Assembly (NCBI RefSeq): GCF_018139145.2
Contig: NC_059473.1
Coordinates: 68,182,707-68,246,706 of the forward strand
Source of the DNA: Gymnogyps californianus
Lineage: Eukaryota > Chordata > Aves > Accipitriformes > Cathartidae
Length of the DNA stretch: 64,000 nucleotides
Direction of reading: 5' to 3'
Shown here: positions 38,601 to 49,300 of the stretch, in pieces
How the letters are laid out: every line of letters starts with the position of its first letter
Numbering within the stretch: the first letter of the stretch is position 1
Program-made: the position numbers and the translations under genes
The notes under the pieces: model-generated
What the model was told of the DNA's origin: nothing
Database searches by the model: none
The model's input: only the letters and a program-made list of their open reading frames with translations

Positions 38601-40690
38601 TCATCATCTTCAGTTCACATCTTCTATCCGTTTCTCCATGCCCTATCTTAGCACTTCTGTGCTTGTCACTGAAATTGCAGCTGCTGGGAGGTCTTCATCA
38701 AATCAAGTTCTCCTGTGCTTCTTGACCTGTCAGCTGCCCTTGATGCCTTTGGCAGTGTCACAAAAGTGCCTTTCTAATTGCTTTTTTGTTATGTCATTTG
38801 AATATTTTCTCCTCCCTGAGATTTCTTTTGTGGATTTTTTACGTTGGATCCCTTTATTTCTGCTACACTTTATCTCAGGATACCTTAATCCAAAACCAGA
38901 AATTCAGCTCATATTTTTTTGCAGGTGACTCACAAGTCTGTATCTGCGCATCACACCTGCCACTTCCTGCCCCATGTGAAAGGGTACACTTATTTCCCTG
39001 AGGTATTGAAAACACGTCCCTGGATCTTTTCTCCCCATTTTCTTTTTCCCTGACTTGTGTCAATAATTCACTATCTTTGAGTTGGAATTTTCCCTGCTCA
39101 TGTATTTTAACTCGCTGATTATTTCTGTGTAGCTCCTCTGTAGTGCAGCGTTTCTCGTTTGTGCATGCTGCTCAAATGCTCCTTTGGGCTCCCAACGTCC
39201 AGTTCTCTGGTTTGTCTTAGTTCTTCTACCCATCCAGGAAGTTGCTACCTACATCCCTTACCCATTGCTCTGGCCAGCTATCTTTATGCTTGCTGGCAGT
39301 TGCAACTGGCAACATTGCTGGAGGTTGCTGTTTGATGCAGCGTGTTTTAAGAGAAAAACTGGGGTTGCAACGGAGTACTGGTGAAGGCAAGGGCAAATAT
39401 GCTTGTTCAAGAGTTGGGGCTTATTAGTTTCCCAGAGCATCTGCTCAGGGAATATTGGTGCTTGTGTTATCTCTATTACTATTATTTTTTTATTAACATC
39501 GTGAGAGCTGAATTTTAACTAGGCAGTTACCAGAGGCTTTTGGAAGGCCTCTGATACACCTGCATACACAAAAATTCATACATTGTGTGCGTCTGCGTGT
39601 AGATATGTGTATTGCTCTTGCATAATGTGTGTCATTCCTGTTGTACTGAACTGTTGACATTCGATATGTGTTTATATTAACCCACAGTCTGCTAGCCCAC
39701 AGGCAAGGGTGTTATCACTTGAGTGCCAAATGGGATTTAAATTGTTGTTTTATGTAAGAGGTGCAATAACTGTGGAATGAACAACTATTGATGTCCGTAC
39801 TATCGGCTTATCTCTTCGTTGTCACCAGTGGTATGTCAAGCTGTAGCACTTAAAACATTTGAAAGATGCTAATTGCCCACAGTGTTCGTTATTCCTATAC
39901 TGTCAGACTTTTTTTCACTGTAAAAACTGTGCATAAACTGTCTGTGCTACAGATGCTAATGGATATAGCATGTTTGACTTTTTAAAATTAGAATAAGACT
40001 TCATTTCTATAAGTGTATCTAAATAGACGTAATTATGTTAAACTGAAAATCTGAAAATTTTAGTGTAATAAATATGTCTTAGCTTGTCCTACAACATTGT
40101 GCGGGTTACTGCAACATCTTTCTCTTTCACTGCTTTCACTTACAGTACAAAAAAATCAATGTCAGTCATGCTGTGGATTGCGAGTGCTCCATACTGATTG
40201 AAATTTCGCATGTTGTTTGTCAGAGATCAGCAGAAATCCCTTTAGTTTGAGAGAGCTGTAGCTTAAATATCATGCTTTTCCTGAGTGGTTAGCTTTCTCA
40301 GACCGAACTGTTAAAATAATCTTGTTTTTATTAAAAAAAATACTGGGTACTGGCCGGTACTGTAAGAGCTGGTTTTAAAGAAAATAATTCAATGATAATA
40401 CCTTGCATGAGTCATTAATCATGAGTCGTGATCAGCAGGCAGTGATGTCCAATTTGTTTTCTAATCCCGCACTTGCTGGTGCTCTTTATTACCATAGTGA
40501 TAATATTAAAGAGCTGTTAATGCATATAACCACGCAGTTGAAAATGACAGACTCTTTTTTCAGTGGAATAAAATTTCCATATCTTAAGTCTGTTTTTCTC
40601 TGTACATTTTTTGACATGAGAAATCTAAGTAGTATAAAAGTGATCAAACAAGTATAATTTGGCAGGGAGTTAGGTTAACAGAACAGACTT

Positions 40691-40706
40691 CCCCCCCCCC
40701 CGCCCC
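40691..40706 (+). repeat. C run (C11 G C4)
   Basis: A short cytosine homopolymer in intron 1 with one G interruption. Confidence 0.8.
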
Positions 40707-43085
40707 TTTGCTTTCAAGCCAATCATTGTGGCTTCCTAGAGAATTAAATCTAGTCTGTCTTCTTACAAGGATTGGGGAGGCTTTGTATTCATTAAAAATT
40801 GGGAGCTAATTGTTCAAGCAGTGCTTTGCAATGAGAGCCTGCACTATACATGTTTCTAATGTTTGCTTTCTCCTGAGCAAAAACCAGTAGCTGGATGGAA
40901 AGTTTTATTGCATGTATGTTGGGGAATGACTACTGAGGTTTTAGAGAAAATGGAAGGCTGTTTCTCTTCTGAGTGCCTGAATATAAAAAGAATCATTTAG
41001 CTGAGAAATGAGCTTTGGAAACCTGTTTTCAATCTTAAATAAAATTTTGTCAAGAGAAGTGATTTTAAAGGCTCTGAAAGGTGATGGCTGAAGTGTTGCA
41101 GACAATATTAGAATGTGCATAGATGGAGAGTGTTGGGGTGCAGCAGCAACTGGGTGATATTATTTATGAAGTAATGAATCTTGTATTCAGTTAGACTTTA
41201 ACTTGATTAAATTTTTATTAGTTTACACTTCAGTGTAGAAAAGTTGATTGTGACAGATTAAAACCTTTAATTTAGTAAGGAACTCAGAAGACCCTTCAAA
41301 ACATCTTGCCAGATGTTAAAAAATGATCCCTTTACCTATTCCAGTGTATATGACCTTATAATGCATGGATTTGTATAGGCCTTACTAGTTTCTTTGTGTT
41401 GAACTTGTGAGATACTGCTGGTGAATGCAATGTGTCAGGACAGGTATGAACCTGCTGGCATAGGCAGCTCTTTAAAGTTGCCCGGTATGATGCATACTCC
41501 TCCGCATCCCATAACGTGGTTGCTGTGCAAACTCCTCCTCCGTTTCAATGAGGATTTTATCTGCCCCAACAGAAGCATTTTCCACTTTAGTGTAGGATGG
41601 TACAGCCAGAGACAAGATAAGTGTTCACCTGACAGCACTGTTCACTTCTTTCATTATAAACTAATTGTATGTGGTTTTTTTAATGTGTGTTTGCTTGTTT
41701 GTGCGTATATAATAAATGTGTTAAAAAAATTTCAGTCTGTAAACTGTAAGATGCCCTGAACACAGCATAAAATATAGCTGTCACCAAATTCTGTCTTGGT
41801 GAATATGTTTGTATTCTGGGTTCACCTTAGAAAAACTTTCCAGAAGCTCTGAAAGAATCTTGTTTCTGCCAAATATGATTAAGAAACAAAGGTGGTCTTT
41901 TCCCAGTTCTCCAAAAAATGAGCATCTACCATGTCTTCTGAACAGCTGTATCCATTAAAAAGGGGGCTGGGGCAAAGCTAGGACTAGTCTAGCAAATTGC
42001 AAGATTTAAATATAACAAACCTTTTTCTGTGTCCTGTGGGGGTTCTTTTGATTCCCACTCTGAGTGGCTTCTAAGATGACTACTTTTTCAGATCAGCTGT
42101 CTCCAGTTCAGGCTTTACCCCATTTCTTTCAAATCACTTGTAAACCACTTTCTCCAGTAGACCCTTTTCCAAAGTAAATAAAGTAAGGCAGAGCCGCAGA
42201 TCAAGAATAATATTTGATAATGACTTTCTTCTTATTTCCTGATATACAGTCATACATTGTAGAGCAGATATAGCAGAGAAATAAGCCATGGGTATACTGG
42301 TACATAGAAATAGTTTACCAATATTATGTACCTGTATAAAAGGCAAGTGTGATGCTCAATATATAATACTGTTGTACACTTTCCTCCTTTGGAGTACTAC
42401 ACATGTTCTGGTGCTCTGTGTCCAAGTGAGATCAATTAAAAGTGCTACTGGAATAACTGGGAAAAGCATATAGCTACCAGGGGTTAGGCAGACTAACTAG
42501 TTTTAAGACAGAGTGTGATAAATGTGGTAATGAATTAGGTGACAGGGAATGGACCTCAATATAGGAATGGTCTTCAGTTCTTAATTTTTGGGTTCCTCAA
42601 ATATTTCTCTCAGGAAGGTCTTGCTCTAATAGTTGTTTACAGAAAAGCAGGAGATCCAGATCCTGAAAACTAGGGATTTTGATAGGATTTTTCCTCCAAC
42701 GTAGCTATGGGGTTTGGGTATTTTTTTAGGGGAGGAGGGTGAGGGAGGGTTTGGAAGATTAGTACAGAGTAAGTTGGTCTAATGGAATACATAAGAGTCT
42801 TACTACAGTTCTTAAGCCTCTTTCATGTTCTGCACGGAAATACTTTTGGGTAATTTTTACAATAAAAGATTTTAAAAGATGCTAATTTCTGGCTAAACTA
42901 CTAAAATCACTTCATAAAACTCCTATTAACTTTGTGGGAGTAGATTAAAACTAAGAATTTTGCAAATACAGTCTGCACTGATTTCTGTAGACTTTTATGA
43001 TTGCATCACCTTTATGTTAGTTTCTGCTGTCCCGCTTCCCTCTCTGTCAGAGGACTGAGGTGGATTTCAAAGGAAATTTCCTGAT

Positions 43086-43086
<1 letters not shown>

Positions 43087-43153
<67 letters not shown>
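43087..43153 (+). repeat. Cytosine homopolymer, 67 nt, at an ECHDC1 3' splice site
   Basis: Sixty-seven consecutive C directly precede AG (43154-43155) and the exon with the ECHDC1 start codon, so this run serves as the polypyrimidine tract. The opposite strand is a 67-G run able to form G-quadruplexes, and the C strand could form an i-motif. The true length in the genome is uncertain, because long homopolymers are easily mis-sized or mis-assembled. Confidence 0.9.
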
Positions 43154-43168
43154 AGTTTATTTCCAGAA

Positions 43169-43388
43169 ATGGCCATTTCTGTGTGGAAGAACTTACTTCA
43201 GACTACAAAGGAAAGGATACTACAACAGAGAAGGGTGTCACTGTATAATGGTGCTCATGGCTATGAGGAAGAATTGATAAAGAAGAAACTTCAGCAGTTT
43301 GGTGGTGGATCCATCAACCTTTCCAAAGAAGACAATGGCATTGGAATACTTACTTTGAACAACCCGAAGCTAATGAATGCCTTTACAG
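43169..43388 (+). CDS. ECHDC1: ECHDC1 first coding exon (exon 2)
   Basis: Encodes residues 1-73 and the first base of codon 74. The N-terminus (MAISVWKNLL) is basic and variable in the family and lacks an obvious transmembrane segment. The conserved crotonase N-terminal strand GIGILTLNNP follows. The donor is ACAG|GTATTA at 43389. The exon's 5' edge is either 43156 (AG directly after the C run) or 43167 (AG after TTTATTTCC), 11 bases apart. Both leave the ATG intact. Confidence 0.94.
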
Positions 43389-46300
43389 GTATTAATTAGT
43401 TGATGGGATTGCTGGTTGGTTTGTTTGTTTTCCTCCTTCAGTTACCCATTTTAGCATTTTGCCTAAACAAAATGAAAAGCTATGCCTTACCACTCCTTAG
43501 TTAAAAGAAGAAATGTTTTATTCAGATGTGCAGCAAATGCCCACTGTTCTGCATAGTAGCTTTGCCATAAACGTCATAAGAATATAAGAAATTCTCAATA
43601 ACACAATGACTGTCTGGCAGAACATGCCTCTCCCCTTGTTTTTTTCAGTCAGCACAATTCTGGTACTGTGCTCTTTCTCGTATCTCCTTTCATTTTGTTG
43701 CTACTGCTCTGGAAACATATAGGGTATTTTTATGGGGGTGGGAAGGTGCCATCTTTGTTTTGTAGGTGGTGTAGAAAGGATTAGTTTACTTCTTTGTTCT
43801 TTACCTAAAGCCTTCCCTGCAACTTAAGCTTCTGTAATTTGATCTTTTCCAGTCATGCAAACTGGCTTCCATTTCTTCTTCATTTGCCTTATGTCTTAAA
43901 TACCAATGACTGGTTAATTAAAGATCAGATGTGCTGGGTATTCTCAGCTGTTGGAGATGAGGAATCTATTTAATATGCTTTTACACTGGACAATACTTAG
44001 CTATCAAAACCAAGTGCCCTATTTTATTTATCTCGTATTGTGAGAGGCTTTTGATCTCCAAGATAGGTATATTTGCTGTCTCTTCTTAACTGTCTAGAAT
44101 ATTCCAGTTTATGCCGTTCTCTTTAGATGTAAGTGGCACAGGTTCAGGGTCTGCATTTGCCTGAGCTGGAGCTGTGCATAAGCTTTTACTGTAAGAATGC
44201 CTTTATCTCTTAAAATTGATACATTTGTGTCATCTTGTTAATTTCTTTTTTGCTGTTCTATTTTCCTGCCCAGTTCTCACTGTTCCTTTGCTGTCAGCAA
44301 ATATGTTTGCAACTCACTAGCAAAGCATAGAGCTGTTTACATGAAGAATGTCAATCTACTCCTTCCACTAATGATTGTTAGGTGAAAGGAAGAGAACCTA
44401 ACAGAATTAGTGGTAATGCATCTAGATGTGTCTGCAGTTTCTCTTTGTCTCCCTTTAAAAGCTTATGTATAAAATCATTACCTAACTTGAGAAGTTGTAG
44501 CTAAAAGATGTTAGCATGGGGATTGTCCTTCTGAATGCCTCCCTGTCAGCATACATGTTGTTATTCAATCATAATTACATTGTTGTTTCCTCTTTTTCTA
44601 CAGATTGGTTTTTATTTTTGACTCAAAATAGAGCTGTGCAAGGTACAGCTTGTAGACTGTGTCCTCTCTTAACTTATTTGTTGTGGAAGTTGAAAGGGGC
44701 ATGAGAAATGAGGTGTAATATCAAAAGGAGAAGGGACGGATAAATCCCAGTCTGCTATGGAGATCAGATGTAATACAAGTCAAATTGCTTAAACTAAACC
44801 TTCACAGAAACTTACAACTATGTTCTCTGTTTTCTAGGTGCTTGGCAGAAGGGGCTCAGAACTGATTTGTTGAAGTGCTGAGCAGTTGCAGCTGCTATTT
44901 AAGCCACTGGTAGCTGTGCTTTGACTATACGAAGTGCTATATAATGTTAATGTACTGAAATCATATCACACATCTCAAGTTGAGCACCCAAAATTAGCAG
45001 ATATTTTCTCTCTTGCTCAGTTAGTGGTCTGTAAAATAATCTCTTCTCTCCTTATAGAACTGCTGTGAAAATAAATTATTAGTGTATGTGAATTAGATGC
45101 TTTAGTAGCAAAGAGGAGCTACAAAAACCCATGAGGAAATTAATAGTTCTGTCTTTGTTGCACACCCTGATTAGCATATAGCAAATGAGCCATGGGACCA
45201 GGCAGTTCTGTTTTACAGTAGTTTGTAGAGCCCTGTAGAGAGCAGTCCTCCATTTTACTATGTAATAGCCACAAAAATTTGCTCTGGAAAATCTTACTGT
45301 GGCAGTTCAAGAGATTACTGCTTCTTTCTACTGTGCATCTCGGCTAGAGACTTTTGTTGTTACGGGAGGGAGAATAGAAGCAAAATCATGCTGGCCCCTT
45401 GGGCGCTGCGGTGGATGGTATGGCATATTAATTTATACTGCTCTTCATTTCATTTTAATGTTACTGTCTGTAAACCGTAGTTGCTGAGGAACTAGCAAGT
45501 ACTTGATCCTTTTCCTTTTGTTGTCTATCAAGTAAGACCCTTCAAGAGAAGTATGAAAAGGGATGGGATGCACAACCCATAAATTGCCCCAGCAAGACCA
45601 GGTTGACTTCCATCAGCCAGAGCCTGTACATACCCCCCCCCCAAATAAATTCTGTTGATTCTGTGTCTCAGAGCTTCTGGATAGTGGCAGATGTGAATTT
45701 ATATATACGTGTACGCTTCCTTTAGAAAGCTGCAAAACATCATTAAACTGTTGAGAGAAATCCTATTTGCCAGGCATTTACTTTACACAGCAGCTTTTTA
45801 TCTCAAAGGAATTATGTTTATTCTAAGCTTGAGCAACTCATGGAACCAAAAGCAGAACAAAATTGTTGGCAAATTGCTGAAGGGCAATGTGGAGATTGTT
45901 ATGCCTTTTTTCTCTTCTTAATTGGAATCTGATAGCCACCTGTTTGAAATGGTCTCTTTGGAAACAAATGCTAATAATGTCAGTTTAAGCCTGGTGGAAC
46001 CAATTTCAGCAGCTCAACCTCTTGCTGAACTGAAGTTGAACTTAATTTAAAAGGGAAGGAAGCCAGCCTGCAGGAATTGCATAATAATGGTGATAATTTT
46101 ATTTTCTAGAATTTACTTTAAAGCATTTATTCTCAGATTATAATTAAGATGCAAACAAATTATTATTCCAAGTAGATTTAGTTCTGTGAAGAGCACAAAC
46201 TTACTGGTATCAAATACCGAAGGACGACCAAGACTGGCAGAATGAGGATTTGCTTTAGTATTGTGTCCTCATCATTATATCAAACATCACGGACTATGTC

Positions 46301-49300
46301 TGTTGGTAAAATAATAGTTCAGTGTTGCCAGTAATGGAAGGGATCCTCTACCAGGAGGATGGGACAGGCTCTGGCCAGTGTCTCTTGTCCCCTGCTGTTG
46401 CATGTAACTGGCTCATATGGTTCCTTTTTGTAAACTGCATTTTTCAGTTAACTAGATTTTTGGCTCATAATACTCTGTGGAAAGACTCTTCAGTACCTCA
46501 CTGCTTTGACTATTAAAAGCACCACAAACAGTGGTTGTATTGTATCTTGACTCTGGCAAAGCTTGGATGCCAGCCCAAATACCTTTCCTGTAAGAAAACT
46601 TGGCAAATATACAAAAAGTGAAATCCACGAGGTTGATGCACACCTATTTAAACAGCGGCATTTGCAGAAAAGTCGTCATTGAGTGTACTGTCAGGCTGGC
46701 AAAGCAGTTCAAGTGAAGACCCACAAAAATCTCATCTAGGCCTAGTTCTCGTCAGTATTTTCATTCATGGCTTGGCTGATGAAATAGAAGGTGAACTGCT
46801 GAAATTGTCAGATGACCCCAACGTGGGAGAGCTTGCAAGAAGATTGTTACTTGGAGCAGAGGAGTGGAATTCGAAGTGATCTTGATTAACTGCTACAAAG
46901 AGCTCAAGATCAACAAGGTGAAATTCAATGAAAGTAAATGTAATGTGCAACACACAAAAAGCATAACCAGATTATAAATACAGAAGGGAAAGGAATCAGT
47001 AAAAGTGCTGGGATTTGTTAGAGGATCATAGTCTGGACCTGCCAGTGGAAAAAAACCAACCTAATGTCATTCTGGTATATAGTATGTAATGTCCGCTTAA
47101 TTATTGCCCTCCTCAGGAACATTGTCAAAATGTGCTATTCCAGTGGCTGAGACCAAGCCTAAGGTGGAAGTGCTTGACGGAGCATTCACTCTTGACCTGG
47201 TGCTGGGAAGCTTACTTTGTAAGGAACTGCAAGGAAAACAAGCAGGAATGGAAAAAAAAAAAATCTCCCACGTGAGGATGGCTGCTAACAGGCAATTTCA
47301 GAACAGGATGAGTTCTGTGCATGCAGGCATAGGGTCAAAAAACCAACACCCTTGGCAGAAAAGGAAAGAACCCTTGAGGGTATTAATCTAAAGCACATTT
47401 CTATCTGAAGAAGATAGGCCTGTCCCTCTAAATTCTTGTCAAAGGAGGGTAAAGCTGAAAGTGTCATCAGCCTGTATGTAGCCTGCTTTCTGAAATTAGT
47501 TTCTGTAAATGTTTTCTCTTAGGAATATAACTGAATGAGAGTCATAGGCATTCAGAGAGGAAGAGCTTTAAGTTAATGCTTGGTAAGCTCAGTTGATGTG
47601 GAAGATGCTGCAGTCTAGGACGAGCTCTAGAAACAGGAATTTGTAGAGTTCCATGTCAGGAAGGGTACTTAAGCGAACATACGAGAATATTATGTTTAAG
47701 CTAGAAGTAAAAAGCTAGTACTGTACAATACATATATTTGGAGCCTAGGATATACTTTGCAAAGACAGCCTTTCTAGAAATGTACCAGGAAGGGAATCAA
47801 AGATGTTTTAGAAAGATTTTTTTTTTTTTTTTCTCTTTTAAAAGATAAAAGACACTTTGCTCCTATTTTCAAATATATCTGTATTTTCTTTTGGATGGAT
47901 ACTTCTAAATGTCTTTGGCCTCCAACATAGTTTGCTCTTTAGTCTTTTTTTTTAGGAATCTTTATTAACATTGACTGCTCGTACCCTGAGCCCACCTTGC
48001 ACATGATCCTTTTCTGTACTCTGCCAGTTCTTTGGGCAGGGTGAAATGGCAGTAACATCAAAATGACGAGATGGACCGATCTGGATGGATACATACAAGT
48101 TCATGTGTCCTGAACGTATGCAATTGCAAAGAAGAATAAATCGGGTAGAGTCTGTGCACGCTTGCCTCCTTGCGCTTGCCTCCTTGCGCTTGCCTCCTTG
48201 CGCTTGCCTCCTTGCGCTTGCCTCCTTGCGCTTGCCTCCTTGCGCCTTCTTTTTTTTTTTTTTTTTTTTTTGAGTGTGACACAAATATCTTTCATGCAGA
48301 ATATCCTTCAGAATTTTGGGAAGTGCATCCTTGAGGAAAAAATGTATGTCAGTGCTTGCGTGCAGGATTTAAGGTGATGCTTTCCCTTGTGTTTTTAAGC
48401 CCATCACTTATTAACAATAACTTGGTTTTGGTGATGAAAAATGTAACGTACAACATGATGGTGATAATTTCCTGTTAAAAATTTTGCTTCTCCCCTCTTG
48501 TGACAGGTACTATGATGATAGAACTCCAGGAGAGGGTAACCGAACTGGAAAACTGGAAGGATGGCAAAGGCCTTATCATCTATGGTGCAGGAAACACCTT
48601 TTGCTCGGGATCTGATTTGAATGCTGTCAAAGCAATATCCAACTCCCAGGCAAGTAGTGATACAAATTAAGTTTTGGGAGAAAAATTATCTTTCTGAGAT
48701 CCTTTTCAGACAGAGGTGTTGCACTGTGCTTCTGCTGCAATTTTACATGCAAGTCACAGAATGGAGCTTTTAATGGTTGAAAAAATGCTGGCAGCCCCTT
48801 TAAGCCATGGCTTAAGTGTTATTGTAATTGATTCATAACTCTGATATTCCTACATTACATTTTTTTAGCCTTCTCTTTTAAAAATGTCATTTCAGTTTCT
48901 CAGAGCAGTATATGGTAAATTTACAGATCAAATAAGCTGTGCTTCAGTAGTTTGACCTTTAGAAGCAGATACAAGTAATCATTTCTCATATATTCTGAAG
49001 TCAAAAACAAATTTAAGTAGCATGGCTGCTCTTACAGAAAGGTTTCAATTTTGTCAAAACTGTGCTTAAACCCGCATAAAGTGGAAGGACAGATGCAATT
49101 CTTGCGCCGCAGTCCAGTCAGGTGAGTCATGTGTGTAACTATGGGTTGGAAAGGTCAGGGTTTGATGGCAGTTTTCCACTCATGCCACCCGTCTTGACAA
49201 CTTTCACATGTGCTGCAGTTGTTCTTATGGGTTAATATGTCGTTCATGGCAATGTGTGAAATGGGACTTTGTCAACTGCAGGGGAAGGGAATCTTCCTGT

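Larger units (their letters stand above)
35483..43155 (+). other. ECHDC1: ECHDC1 intron 1 (putative)
   Basis: About 7.7 kb from the CpG-island donor to the acceptor before the start-codon exon. The first 500 bases are still CpG island. The rest is AT-rich with no recognisable coding exon or named repeat. It ends in a 67-base C run followed by AG, then 9 bases later another AG after TTTATTTCC. Additional untranslated exons could be hidden here. Confidence 0.55.
43389..48506 (+). other. ECHDC1: ECHDC1 intron 2
   Basis: 5118 bases, GT at the donor and TTGTGACAG at the acceptor, phase 1. Holds a C10 run (45633-45642), a CR1/L3-like relic (about 46.74-46.96 kb), T16 (47817-47832), a 14-bp minisatellite and T22 (48161-48271). 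No other exon is recognisable. Confidence 0.85.

Noticed and set aside
43060..43248. Poly-proline protein encoded over the C run
   Set aside because: It is out of frame with the ECHDC1 exon and arises purely from the C homopolymer.
48161..48244. CRISPR-like array of short repeats
   Set aside because: The units are head-to-tail with no spacers, in a vertebrate intron.
48058..48284. Repeat peptides on both strands over the minisatellite
   Set aside because: Translation of the 14-bp repeat in cycling frames. Intronic, no gene evidence.
49140..49165. CR1 tail fragment (GGTTGGAAAGGTC)
   Set aside because: Only about 13 bases resemble CR1, with no ATTCTATG repeat or further match.
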